DNA from: Patescibacteria group bacterium
GTDB taxonomy: Bacteria > Patescibacteriota > CPR2 > UBA1875
Direction of reading: 5' to 3'
DNA: 40,324 nt
Assembly (NCBI GenBank): GCA_028694925.1
Contig: JAQVJW010000006.1
Span: 1 to 40,324 of the forward strand
Below the pieces are notes generated by a model, which did not search any database, was not told the origin of the DNA, and saw only the letters and a list, made by a program, of their open reading frames with translations. Both the position numbers and the translations under genes were made by a program. Positions 17,190-26,060 of this stretch are shown one piece after another (the stretch's first letter is position 1; each line of letters starts with the position of its first letter).

Positions 17190-19150
17190 TACTCCCTCGT
17201 TACTCTTAATATCTCTTCGACTGTCGTAAGGCCAATCAGTGCTTTGATAAAGCCGTCTTGAGCCATTGTTATCATACCATTTTTAACGGCTGTCTTTTCG
17301 ATCTCGTCACTCGACGAGTGTCCGACTATCATTTCTCCTATCTCATCGGTTACTTCAAGGACTTCATATATCCCCACTCGTCCGGCGTATCCCGTATCAT
17401 GACATTTCCTGCAACCCTTGGCCCGATAAAGAGTTAGGGAAAGGTCATCTTTTTTTCCGTTTGCTTTTTGCTCTTCTTGTGAGAAGAACACTTCTTTTAT
17501 AGTCTTACTCTCATTTTCTCCCGCATCCTTTAAGGGGCGTTCTATTATCGAAGGATCGGTTGCGATCTGGTCTAAGATAGATTTCTTCTCTCCGATACTG
17601 CTTGGCGCAGGGATAATCTTTTCGCCCTCAGTACCAGGGACCTTATCGACCTCTTTGATAGCTTCCTTCTTTGAACTAATGGAGAGGAACCTTCTATCTA
17701 AGTTAAATTCTGTGATGATATCTTCAATCTGTTCGGCCTTTACTTCGTAAGCTTCCTTACAATCATTACAGAGTTTTCGAACAAGTCTCTGTCCAACAAC
17801 CGCATTTACAGTCGATGAGATAAGGAAAGGCTCAACATCCATATCGAGTAGTCTTGGCAGGCAGCCCGAAGCATTATTGGTGTGTAAGGTCGAAAGGACG
17901 GTGTGACCAGTAAGAGCAGCATGCACTCCCATCTCGGCCGTTTCGGTATCTCTGATCTCCCCGACCATTATAATGTCGGGGTCTTGGCGAAGGAGGGCCC
18001 TAAGACCTGAGGCAAAAGTCATCCCCGCCTTTGGGTTTACCTGGGTTTGGTTAACCCCAGGGATACGATATTCGATTGGGTCTTCAACGGTTGAAATGTT
18101 TACTTCAATAGAGTTAAGAAGAGAAAGGGCGGCGTAAAGGGTGGTAGATTTACCAGAGCCCGTTGGTCCAGTGACAAGGAGCATCCCGTGGGGCTTCTTT
18201 AAAGCTCTTTTTATTCCAAGTAAGGCCATTCCCGAAAATCCGAGCTCTTCTAGGGTTGGAGCTTTGGTACTTTCGTCAAGGAGCCTCATTACTACCTTCT
18301 CGCCATCGACAACAGGTAGGGTTGAAACACGAATCGAAATTATGTTTCCACTAAACTTTATCTTAATTCTCCCATCTTGCGGAACGCGGTGTTCATCAAT
18401 TCTGAGGTTCGAAAGAATCTTTACCCTTGTAACAAGAGCCGAAAGAACGTTCTTGGGCAACGTCATCGTATCCTCAAGGACTCCGTCGACTCGAAACCTA
18501 ACCTGGATAAAGGCTTCGCGTGGCTCGATATGGACATCAGAGGCACGAGATTTGACGGCATATTCAAGAATAATGTTTAGGGCTTTTGAGATCGGGGCTT
18601 CTTGAACGATCTCTTGAACGTTTTTGGCACTTGTGGCTTCTTTAAGCTCGTCTTCTTCGATTTGGATTTCATCGGTTGACTCTTTGATGACCTTTGAGAT
18701 TTCAGTTGAAAGACCTTCTTTATAAAGGTCAAGAGCAGCTAAGATATCGGCTGGTGTTGCGATATATAGTTTTGTCTGATAGCCAAGCTCCTTTTCGATA
18801 AACTGAACGGCTTGAATATCAAGCGGGTCGGACATCGCAAGTTTTAGCGAGCCGTCTTTTTCTTCCCCAAAGACCACGGCCTGATAACGAGTTGATATTT
18901 TTTCCGGTAGCTGAGAGAGGTGCTCCTTTTTTATCTCAATAGTCGAAAGGTCAACAAACGGGATATTATTAGCCTGTCCATAAAGTAAGGCTAACTCCTT
19001 TTCGGTAATAACCTTTTTATCAACCAAAAAGTCCTGAAGAGATTTTTTTTCTTGGTCGGCCTTTTTCTGAGCCTCTTCTATCTTGTTTTTACTCGCGAAA
19101 TTATTCTCAACAATCAGATTTCTGAGTTCTTCTGGTTTTAGCTTTAGCAA
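17189..19150 (-). CDS. pilB: Type IV pilus assembly ATPase PilB (TTG start)
   Basis: Walker A GPTGSGKSTTLYAAL, VEDPIEYRIPGVNQTQVN, RALLRQDPDIIMVGEIRD; SD AAGGAGGG. Confidence 0.96.
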   Translation of the reverse strand: MLKLKPEELRNLIVENNFASKNKIEEAQKKADQEKKSLQDFLVDKKVITEKELALLYGQANNIPFVDLSTIEIKKEHLSQLPEKISTRYQAVVFGEEKDGSLKLAMSDPLDIQAVQFIEKELGYQTKLYIATPADILAALDLYKEGLSTEISKVIKESTDEIQIEEDELKEATSAKNVQEIVQEAPISKALNIILEYAVKSRASDVHIEPREAFIQVRFRVDGVLEDTMTLPKNVLSALVTRVKILSNLRIDEHRVPQDGRIKIKFSGNIISIRVSTLPVVDGEKVVMRLLDESTKAPTLEELGFSGMALLGIKRALKKPHGMLLVTGPTGSGKSTTLYAALSLLNSIEVNISTVEDPIEYRIPGVNQTQVNPKAGMTFASGLRALLRQDPDIIMVGEIRDTETAEMGVHAALTGHTVLSTLHTNNASGCLPRLLDMDVEPFLISSTVNAVVGQRLVRKLCNDCKEAYEVKAEQIEDIITEFNLDRRFLSISSKKEAIKEVDKVPGTEGEKIIPAPSSIGEKKSILDQIATDPSIIERPLKDAGENESKTIKEVFFSQEEQKANGKKDDLSLTLYRAKGCRKCHDTGYAGRVGIYEVLEVTDEIGEMIVGHSSSDEIEKTAVKNGMITMAQDGFIKALIGLTTVEEILRVTRE

Positions 19151-19221
19151 CCAGCCCTCCTTGTCATAATATTATTGTAGCGTATTACAGAGTTTAAAAA
19201 AAGTGATATTAAAAGAAGGGA

Positions 19222-19251
19222 TTGAAAAAGTATAAGCATAAACTATATAAT
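19222..19251 (+). promoter_or_regulatory. Promoter of the lamin-tail protein gene
   Basis: TTGAAA (19222-19227), 18 bp, TATAAT (19246-19251); ATG 6 nt later. Confidence 0.65.
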
Positions 19252-19257
19252 TTATAT

Positions 19258-20520
19258 ATGCTTAAGCGCTTGATTATAGTTTCTATCATCTTTGGATTAT
19301 TTTTGCCTCTAAGTATTACTGCTTCTCAAAATGGGGTAGTAATTAACTCCTTTCGGATTTCTGGGGAGTCATCTAAGGATGAGTTTGTGGAGGTATTAAA
19401 TACTGGAGGAACGGAGATTAATCTCACGGGCTGGCGCCTTTCTAAAATGACAGCTAGTGGTAGTAAGTCCAATCTTTTAACAGCTTTTCCAGATATTCGA
19501 CTCGCACCAGGTAAGAAGATTACTATTGCCCATCCTGACTCTTCGACCGCATATGATCTTGATTATGCGACAACAACCGGTACCCTTCCCTCAGCCTCAA
19601 TTGCTGAAGATAACACCATTATCCTTTATTCCGATAATGGCAAGACCGTAGTTGATATGGTTGGTTTTGGCACAGCAAAAACCTTTGAGGGTTCGCCAAC
19701 TCAAAACCCAAATGATGGTGAGATTTACTCAAGAAGAAAAGGGATTGATACAGATAACAACAAGGCTGATTTTTATCTTTCATACAAGCCACCGAAGAAA
19801 GAGGTCGAAAAGAAGACCGATAAAAAGGTAATAGATTCGTCCCCTAATGTTTTAGGGGTTGCGAGACTTACCGTAACGGAGTTTTTGCCAAATCCCGAAG
19901 GCTCGGACGGAGAGAATGAGTTTATAGAGATATATAACGCCGGAGCTCGGGCCAATATCTCGGGCTACTATATTACCGATCTTCTCGGGAGTCCCAAGAA
20001 GTACAAAATCCCAGAAGGAACTGTAATTGATTCGGGTTCATATTTAGCTTTCTTCTCAAAAAAGACCCCAATCTCTCTAAATAATGATGGCGACGGGGCT
20101 GCTGTCCTTGACCCAAATGGTAATGAGATTAATGCCTCGCCAGACGATTGCGGTAAGGCACCTGAAGGTGCAAGTTATGCCTATAACGGTAAGTCTTGGG
20201 TCTTTACGGGTACCCCAACCCCAGGTAGGAAGAATATAATCGAGGCGGTGAAAGAAGATTCCAAGGAGAGTGGCGAGGTACTCTCGATGATTGATGATTC
20301 GGAACTTCCAACCGAAGAAGAGGCCCTAGTTGCAGCCGAAGAGAGAGCCAAGAACGATCAGGTCCTAGGCTACTCTCTAATCATTCTCGCAACTTTGGGC
20401 GGTATCGCCTATACTCTATATGAAAACAAGGAGAAGGTAATTGAAGTCACAAACAACAAATTCAGAGGTAGCTACGATCGCTTTCGGGAAAGATTACGGG
20501 AAGCGCGCGAAAGGGAGTGA
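19258..20520 (+). CDS. Secreted/anchored protein with two lamin-tail-like domains (start corrected from 19222)
   Basis: Signal MLKRLIIVSIIFGLFLPLSITAS; VVINSFRISGESSKDEFVEVLNTGGTEINLTGWRL and LTVTEFLPNPEGSDGENEFIEIYNAGARANISGYYI; C-terminal TM. Confidence 0.85.
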   Translation: MLKRLIIVSIIFGLFLPLSITASQNGVVINSFRISGESSKDEFVEVLNTGGTEINLTGWRLSKMTASGSKSNLLTAFPDIRLAPGKKITIAHPDSSTAYDLDYATTTGTLPSASIAEDNTIILYSDNGKTVVDMVGFGTAKTFEGSPTQNPNDGEIYSRRKGIDTDNNKADFYLSYKPPKKEVEKKTDKKVIDSSPNVLGVARLTVTEFLPNPEGSDGENEFIEIYNAGARANISGYYITDLLGSPKKYKIPEGTVIDSGSYLAFFSKKTPISLNNDGDGAAVLDPNGNEINASPDDCGKAPEGASYAYNGKSWVFTGTPTPGRKNIIEAVKEDSKESGEVLSMIDDSELPTEEEALVAAEERAKNDQVLGYSLIILATLGGIAYTLYENKEKVIEVTNNKFRGSYDRFRERLREARERE

Positions 20521-20866
20521 AGTCTTTTTACTTTCTGGAGATTTGGGTGGCGGAAAGACACAGTTTGCCAAAGGGATCGCCCTGGGTCTTGGGATAAAAG
20601 AACCGATTACAAGCCCAACTTTTACTTATGAAAATATCTATGAGGGACGCGACGGGCTGACTTTGTATCATTTTGATCTTTATCGGAGCGATACGATCGA
20701 TCCAGATATCAGGGATATGATGCTTGAAAGTTTTACCGATAAAAAAGGGGTTACGGTTGTTGAATGGGCAGATAGGGCCAAAGAATTTTGGCCCAAGCAT
20801 TACACTTTGATTGATTTTAAGTTTATTTCTGAAAATGAAAGGAAACTCGATGTTAAAGAAAAGTAA
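20441..20866 (+). CDS. tsaE: tRNA t6A biosynthesis ATPase TsaE (TTG start)
   Basis: VFLLSGDLGGGKTQFAKGIALGLGIKEPITSPTFTYENIY...LYHFDLYR. Confidence 0.93.
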   Translation: MKSQTTNSEVATIAFGKDYGKRAKGSEVFLLSGDLGGGKTQFAKGIALGLGIKEPITSPTFTYENIYEGRDGLTLYHFDLYRSDTIDPDIRDMMLESFTDKKGVTVVEWADRAKEFWPKHYTLIDFKFISENERKLDVKEK

Positions 20867-21242
20867 CAGAAATTTAATTCTCTATCTTGATACTTCAGAG
20901 AAAGAGGCGATAGTAGCGATTTATGAGGGTAAGGATTTAGTTATAGAGCAAAAATGGATGGCTCATCGAGAGCTTTCGACTACTCTCTCCATAAAGTACG
21001 AAGAAATTCTTAAAAAAGCAAAAATATCCGGAGAAGAGCTTTCGGGGATTGTTGCCTTCTTGGGACCTGGTTCTTTCACGGGGTTACGGATTGGGATATC
21101 ATTTGCCAATGGGCTTGCTTATGCACTAGAGAAACCGATATATGGGACAAAGGAAAAAGGGAAGATAGAATACAGAAACCCAAAGAAAATACTAGTACCG
21201 GAATATGGGGCGCCACCGAAGATAACGAAGGCGAAAAAATAA
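20850..21242 (+). CDS. tsaB: tRNA t6A biosynthesis protein TsaB, short form
   Basis: ILYLDTSEKEAIVAIYEG, LSGIVAFLGPGSFTGLRIGISFANGLAYA. Confidence 0.88.
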   Translation: MLKKSNRNLILYLDTSEKEAIVAIYEGKDLVIEQKWMAHRELSTTLSIKYEEILKKAKISGEELSGIVAFLGPGSFTGLRIGISFANGLAYALEKPIYGTKEKGKIEYRNPKKILVPEYGAPPKITKAKK

Positions 21243-21272
21243 TTACATAAAAAATATATCAAGTTAACAAAA

Positions 21273-21319
21273 CCTCGTGTGCTATTTTTGAGCAACCATC
21301 CGGAGGCCCACACACGAGG
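21273..21319. other. Long-loop hairpin between tsaB and rny
   Basis: CCTCGTGTG ... CACACGAGG perfect 9-bp inverted repeat. Confidence 0.4.
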
Positions 21320-21374
21320 AATTATTTGTCTAGCCTCATTCTATAGCCTGCAGGTATATTAGTCAAGATGATTA

Positions 21375-21403
21375 TTGCTAAATATCGGAGAATAGGATAT
21401 AAT
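21375..21403 (+). promoter_or_regulatory. Candidate distal rny promoter
   Basis: TTGCTA, 17 bp, TATAAT. Confidence 0.5.
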
Positions 21404-21479
21404 CCTCTTAGAAATTAGCTGACACATATAATTTCCACATAAGGCAGACATTCGGAGTATTCGGAATAACTCATCAAAA

Positions 21480-21509
21480 TTGACTAAATTTAAACTCAAA
21501 TTGTACTAA
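21480..21509 (+). promoter_or_regulatory. Candidate proximal rny promoter
   Basis: TTGACT, 18 bp, TACTAA. Confidence 0.4.
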
Positions 21510-21558
21510 TGCCTTTTGGTATAAGTGCATCTAGTCAGCAAAAGAAAGGAGAGATGTA

Positions 21559-23082
21559 ATGGAATCACTGGTATTGTGGCTTCTTTTAGGGGCTGCAGCT
21601 GGTGGCGCTTCGGGTTATGTTGTTCGAAATGTACAACTAAAGACTCAGTCTAAGGGGGCAGAGGCTAAAGCTCAAAAAGTAATTGATGATGCTAAGACGG
21701 AGGCCAAAGAAGCTGTTCTTAAGGCCAAGGAAGAAGCCTTAAAGATAACCGAAGATGCCAAGAAGGACGAAAAGGACCGTCGAAACGAACTAGCCGAAAT
21801 GGAAAAGAGGCTCGTTAGTCGTGATGAAGCACTTGAAAAAAGGATGACCGAGCTCGACAAGAAAAGAGATGAGCTTGATGCCGACAAAAAAGAGATTGAA
21901 GAAAACAAAAACTTCCTCCGGGACCTTCGTGATAAGCAAGAGAAGGCCCTTGAGAAGATTGCGAAACTACCAAAAGAGAAGGCCAAAGATACCTTACTTG
22001 CGATGATTGAAAAGGATTATGCCAAAGATGTCACCGAGCATATTAGGAAGGTAAAAGACGATGCTAAAGAGGATGCAGAAAGTAAAGCCCGAGAGATTAT
22101 TGCCACAGCTATTCAGAGAGTAGCCTCGGAGCATACCGCCGAGACAACCGTTACCTCGATCTCAATCCCAAATGATGAGATGAAGGGCCGAATTATCGGC
22201 CGTGAGGGACGTAACATCCAAGCAATTGAGAAGTTAACTGGTTGCGATATTGTGGTGGATGATACCCCAGAGACAATCGTTATCTCTGGCTTTGATCCAG
22301 TACGTCGCCAAGTGGCAAGGCTAGCTCTTGAGCGGCTAATTCAAGACGGGCGGATTCACCCTGCCAAGATTGAAGAAGCGGTTGAAAAAGCCCAAGCCGA
22401 TATCGATAAAATCGTTAAAGAAGCTGGAGAAAGAGCTGCTTATGAAACAGGGGTAGCCGGTCTTCCAGCCGAGCTCGTAAAAGTCTTGGGAAGACTTAAG
22501 TTTAGAACTTCATTTGCCCAAAATGTGCTCGAACATTCAGTTGAGACGGCAAATCTTGCGGCCGCAATCGCCTCTGAAATGGGAGCCGATGTTGCAATCG
22601 CGAAAAAAGCAGGACTCTTACATGACGTGGGTAAAGCAATTGATCAGGAGATGGGTGGTTCACATGCCGTAATCTCAAAAGATATTTGTAAGAAGTTTGG
22701 AATTGATGAAAAGGTTCAACATGCCGTAGAGGCTCACCACGAAGATGTCCCACCCAAAACAGTCGAAGCGATTATTGTCCTTGCTTCTGATGCAATCTCA
22801 GCCTCGCGTCCTGGGGCTCGACGCGATAGTATCGAGAACTACATCAAGCGCCTTACTGAACTTGAAGCGATCGCAAATAGCTTTAAGGGAGTTGAGAAAT
22901 CATTTGCGATTCAGGCGGGACGTGAAGTTCGAGTAATGGTGGTCCCAGAAAAGATTGACGATCTTGGGGCTGAGAAGCTTGCCAAAGACGTTGCCAGAAA
23001 GATTGAGTCAGACCTTAAATTCCCAGGTCAAATAAAAGTAAATGTTATTCGCGAAACTCGCGCTGTTGAGTACGCGAAATAG
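21559..23082 (+). CDS. rny: Ribonuclease Y
   Basis: N-terminal TM and long coiled coil, KH motif KGRIIGREGRNIQAIEKLTGCDIVVDDTPETIVISGFDPVRR, HD motif LLHDVGKAIDQEMGGSHA. Confidence 0.97.
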   Translation: MESLVLWLLLGAAAGGASGYVVRNVQLKTQSKGAEAKAQKVIDDAKTEAKEAVLKAKEEALKITEDAKKDEKDRRNELAEMEKRLVSRDEALEKRMTELDKKRDELDADKKEIEENKNFLRDLRDKQEKALEKIAKLPKEKAKDTLLAMIEKDYAKDVTEHIRKVKDDAKEDAESKAREIIATAIQRVASEHTAETTVTSISIPNDEMKGRIIGREGRNIQAIEKLTGCDIVVDDTPETIVISGFDPVRRQVARLALERLIQDGRIHPAKIEEAVEKAQADIDKIVKEAGERAAYETGVAGLPAELVKVLGRLKFRTSFAQNVLEHSVETANLAAAIASEMGADVAIAKKAGLLHDVGKAIDQEMGGSHAVISKDICKKFGIDEKVQHAVEAHHEDVPPKTVEAIIVLASDAISASRPGARRDSIENYIKRLTELEAIANSFKGVEKSFAIQAGREVRVMVVPEKIDDLGAEKLAKDVARKIESDLKFPGQIKVNVIRETRAVEYAK

Positions 23083-23099
23083 TCTAGAAATGAGGCTAT

Positions 23100-23900
23100 A
23101 TGCCTAAAAAAGAAAAAAGAATTCTCTTTATCGGAGATATTATAGGGGAGGTGGGTAGGAATACCGTTCGTAAAGTCCTGCCTGGGATCAAGAAGCGCTA
23201 CAAGATAGATTATGTAATTGCAAATGGGGAACATCTCTCTGCCCGTGTTGGAGTAGAGGTTGAAAAGCTACGGGAGATGCAAGCGGTCGGAGTAGATTTC
23301 TTTACTACCGGTAACCATGTTTGGCGTGAGGCCGGATTTGAGAAAGAGATCGGGAGGAAGAATATGCCAATCGTGCGACCGGCTAACTTTCTAGAGAAGA
23401 AGCCCGGGCATGGCTTTCGGATTATTTCGACCCCTATTGGAAAGATTTTAATAATTAATCTACTTGGTAGGGAGGGGATTAAAGAAAAAGTTACAAATCC
23501 ATTCAAGAAAGCCGATGCTATTCTTGCGTCCCAAAAAGATTACGACTTTGTAGTAGTTGATTTTCATGCTGAGATGACCTCTGAAAAGGTAGCAATGGGC
23601 TATCATCTCGATTCTCATGTTGCGGCGGTCTTCGGGACTCACACCCATGTACCAACAGCCGACGTGCGAATCCTCCCAGGTGGTACAGCTTTTGTCTCAG
23701 ATGTTGGGATGACGGGCCCCCTTAATTCTGTCCTTGGGGTCAAGAGTGAGATTATTGTTGAGCGGTTCCTTTCGGGTACGGGTGGCAAGTTTGAAGTATC
23801 AGGGGATCTCCCAGGGGTCATGAATGCGGTGCTACTTACGTTAGACGGTAATAATAAAGCCATAGATATTAAAAGAATTGATAGAGTAGTAAAGAATTAA
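23100..23900 (+). CDS. YmdB family metallophosphoesterase
   Basis: ILFIGDIIGEVGRNTVRKVLPGIKKRYKIDYVIANGEH, VVDFHAEMTSEKVAMGYHLDSHVAAVFGTHTHVPTADVRILPGGTAFVSDVGMTGP. Confidence 0.95.
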   Translation: MPKKEKRILFIGDIIGEVGRNTVRKVLPGIKKRYKIDYVIANGEHLSARVGVEVEKLREMQAVGVDFFTTGNHVWREAGFEKEIGRKNMPIVRPANFLEKKPGHGFRIISTPIGKILIINLLGREGIKEKVTNPFKKADAILASQKDYDFVVVDFHAEMTSEKVAMGYHLDSHVAAVFGTHTHVPTADVRILPGGTAFVSDVGMTGPLNSVLGVKSEIIVERFLSGTGGKFEVSGDLPGVMNAVLLTLDGNNKAIDIKRIDRVVKN

Positions 23901-23972
23901 TTGCTTTACAAAGGGAAAAGAATCAGTCATAATATCTTAAAGAGAGGGAAGGATAACAAAAAGGAGTAAAAG

Positions 23973-24245
23973 ATGACAAAAAGAGAATTAGTATCTATTC
24001 TTGCCGAGAAAACCGGTAAATCAAAAAAAGAGACCGAAGCTTTTATAAAAGATATGGTCGGAGTAATTACAAGTGAGATCAAAAAGGGGAATAAAGTTTC
24101 AATTACTTCCTTTGGAACCTTTTATCTCGGAAAGATCGCCAAAAGAAGAGGCAGAGACCCACAGACCGGTAAAGAGATTACCATTCCGGATATGAGGATT
24201 CCAAGATTCAGGGCCGGTAAAGGGCTTAAGGAAGAAGTTAGATAA
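23973..24245 (+). CDS. HU family DNA-binding protein
   Basis: MTKRELVSILAEKTGKSKKETEAFIKDMVGVI..VSITSFGTFYLGKIAKRRGRDPQTGKEITIP. Confidence 0.95.
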   Translation: MTKRELVSILAEKTGKSKKETEAFIKDMVGVITSEIKKGNKVSITSFGTFYLGKIAKRRGRDPQTGKEITIPDMRIPRFRAGKGLKEEVR

Positions 24246-24253
24246 AAGGATAC

Positions 24254-24280
24254 AAAAAGAGACCGAAAGGTCTCTTTTTT
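24254..24280 (+). terminator. Intrinsic terminator after the HU gene
   Basis: AAAGAGACC-GAAA-GGTCTCTTT then T-run. Confidence 0.85.
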
Positions 24281-24291
24281 GATGATTTATG

Positions 24292-24366
24292 GGGCGGCTA
24301 TCGGGAATTGAACCCGAATTTAAAGCGCCACAAGCTTTCGTGTTGAACCATTACACTATAGCCGCC
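24292..24366 (-). tRNA. tRNA-His(GTG)
   Basis: GGCGGCT/AGCCGCC acceptor, AAAGC-TTGTGGC-GCTTT anticodon arm, C73. Confidence 0.92.
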
Positions 24367-24367
24367 A

Positions 24368-24442
24368 TGGAGCGAGTAGCGGGAATCGAACCCGCATATC
24401 CTGGTTGGAAGCCAGACGTACTAGCCATTGTACTATACTCGC
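24368..24442 (-). tRNA. tRNA-Gly(TCC)
   Basis: GCGAGTA/TACTCGC, CTGG-CTTCCAA-CCAG, CCA encoded. Confidence 0.94.
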
Positions 24443-24443
24443 T

Positions 24444-24518
24444 TGGTACCCTCGGAGGGACTCGAACCCCCAACGACAGGTCCGAAGCCTGTTGTGATAT
24501 CCATTTCACCACGAGGGC
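24444..24518 (-). tRNA. tRNA-Arg(TCG)
   Basis: GCCCTCG/CGAGGGT, CAGG-CTTCGGA-CCTG, CCA encoded. Confidence 0.92.
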
Positions 24519-24530
24519 ATACCATTATAT

Positions 24531-24607
24531 TGGTCGGGGTGACAGGACTCGAACCTGCGACCTCGCGGTCCCAAACCGCGCGCACTAGCCAACTGTGCTA
24601 CACCCCG
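24531..24607 (-). tRNA. tRNA-Pro(TGG)
   Basis: CGGGGTG/CACCCCG, GCGG-TTTGGGA-CCGC, CCA encoded. Confidence 0.94.
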
Positions 24608-24626
24608 CTAGTCATTTCGCTTGCAA

Positions 24627-24655
24627 ATTATACCTTGAAAAGGGGCTTTTTTCAA
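24627..24655 (-). promoter_or_regulatory. Promoter of the four-tRNA operon
   Basis: TTGAAA, 17 bp, TATAAT on the minus strand. Confidence 0.75.
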
Positions 24656-24662
24656 GATTCAA

Positions 24663-24684
24663 AAAGAGACCAAAAGGTCTCTTT
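24663..24684. terminator. Terminator-like hairpin downstream of the 352-aa gene (-)
   Basis: AAAGAGACC-AAAA-GGTCTCTTT. Confidence 0.6.
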
Positions 24685-24692
24685 ATTGTTTA

Positions 24693-25751
24693 CTAGGCTG
24701 ATTGGCTATCTAAGCTTTCGCTAGAGGGGTTATCTCGTTTTGGCATTCGGAATCTCAACAATTGCTCCATTTCATCCAACCTGCTCATCGAGGCATTCAG
24801 TTTATCTATTTTTTCTTGATATTCTGGATCGGTCTCAATTTCTTTTAGCTCGGCTTCTTTCACGCCCAGTTGTGCTCTCAAGTTTTCTAGTTGAGTCTCT
24901 GTAGCAGATTTTTTGTTATCCTGATTATTTTTAAGGTTTTCGATTCTTGATGCAACCTTTTCTTTTAACCTAGCAATTTCTGTTATGTGTTCAGTGATTT
25001 TCTCTTCCGCGCTTTTTATTTCATCTTCAATACTAACGAAACTTTCTTTTGCCTCATTTGTACCGATAATTTTATCTAACTTTTCTTGAGTTTCCGGAAG
25101 ATTTTCTTCTAATTCGTTAAAGGCTGCCTCAGCAATATCTTCCGGTTCTTCTGGGTGATATTTTTTCCCCAAAGCATCTTCGAGAGGTGTTTTTGGATAT
25201 GGTTTAAGAGCTTCTTCGGAGACGCCCGGTTTCTTTATTCTGGGTGTGCTTGTACGATCCTTTGTATTAGTCCATTCGAAATCTAAATCATCTTCTGGTT
25301 CTTTTTTGGGTGATGTTTCTTTCGAGGCTGTATAGTCAGAATCAATAGATTCAAAACTTTCAACTCCGGAATCTTCGGTGGCTACCTTAGCCTCCAGCCC
25401 TTTTTGATTTGGATTTGTTATTGATGAAGCGTCTTTGGGTATTCCCCTACCTGTTAAGGGCTCTAATGGTGTCGTAGATTTTCTTACAGGATCATCTAGC
25501 TCAGGACTTGTGACATTACTTTGCATATCTGGTCTATAATCTCCGTCATTTACGGTTTTTTGTCCAACAGGAGATTTGTATTCATCACCTTTCTTGGGTA
25601 GCCACTCGCTCTGCTCGGATCCTTCGGCAGTCTGTAAGGACTTTAGTGCCTCATCACTAGGACCTAAAGTATCGCCAGTCTTTATTTCTAGTTGATCGCT
25701 ATCAGGCCTTTCGGCTTCTGGTGTTTGTGGTGATGGTGTTGAAACGGGCAT
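24693..25751 (-). CDS. Hypothetical protein; disordered N-terminal two-thirds, coiled-coil C-terminus
   Basis: SD-like GGGGG before the ATG; Pro/Ser/Glu-rich then EDEIKSAEEKITEHITEIARLKEKVASRIENLKN... Confidence 0.75.
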   Translation of the reverse strand: MPVSTPSPQTPEAERPDSDQLEIKTGDTLGPSDEALKSLQTAEGSEQSEWLPKKGDEYKSPVGQKTVNDGDYRPDMQSNVTSPELDDPVRKSTTPLEPLTGRGIPKDASSITNPNQKGLEAKVATEDSGVESFESIDSDYTASKETSPKKEPEDDLDFEWTNTKDRTSTPRIKKPGVSEEALKPYPKTPLEDALGKKYHPEEPEDIAEAAFNELEENLPETQEKLDKIIGTNEAKESFVSIEDEIKSAEEKITEHITEIARLKEKVASRIENLKNNQDNKKSATETQLENLRAQLGVKEAELKEIETDPEYQEKIDKLNASMSRLDEMEQLLRFRMPKRDNPSSESLDSQSA

Positions 25752-25854
25752 TTTACCCCCTTTATCTATCTCATATTTTAGCCATAAAATTGTATACTCA
25801 CAAGGGTTTTTTTGCTATAATCAACATCGCTAATGGAGCGTAAGCTCCGCTTAT

Positions 25855-25931
25855 GCCCCCGTAGCTCAGCTGGATAGAGCAGCGGTTTTCTAAACCGTTG
25901 GTCGCAGGTTCGAGTCCTGCCGGGGGTACCA
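25855..25931 (+). tRNA. tRNA-Arg(TCT)
   Basis: GCCCCCG/CGGGGGT, GCGGT-TTTCTAA-ACCGT, CCA encoded. Confidence 0.94.
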
Positions 25932-25932
25932 T

Positions 25933-26008
25933 GGGCCCGTAGCTCAGTTGGTAGAGCAGTTGCCTCTTAAGCAATTGGTCGTGCGTTCGAGTCGCACCGG
26001 GCTCACCA
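25933..26008 (+). tRNA. tRNA-Lys(CTT)
   Basis: GGGCCCG/CGGGCTC, GTTGC-CTCTTAA-GCAAT, CCA encoded. Confidence 0.94.
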
Positions 26009-26060
26009 AGGTAATTCCAAACATTTTTGATATAATAGGGGGACTAAAAGAAAGGATTTT

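Noticed and set aside
10981-19150. Interpreting the pilus operon as a type II secretion system
   Set aside because: The pilM-pilN-pilO set with multiple PilV/W/X-like prepilins and no GspD secretin points to a type IV pilus.
21672-21986. Minus-strand 104-aa Ser/Phe-rich ORF
   Set aside because: Shadow ORF antisense to the Lys/Glu/Ala-rich coiled coil of RNase Y.
24289-24724. Plus-strand ORFs 24289..24588 and 24428..24724
   Set aside because: They are translations across the antisense of the His/Gly/Arg/Pro tRNA cluster (GLEPATS-like strings), a classic false-CDS artefact.
25834-25850. GGAGC-GTAA-GCTCC hairpin just upstream of tRNA-Arg(TCT)
   Set aside because: Short 5-bp tetraloop hairpin in a tRNA precursor leader; too little to support a distinct function.
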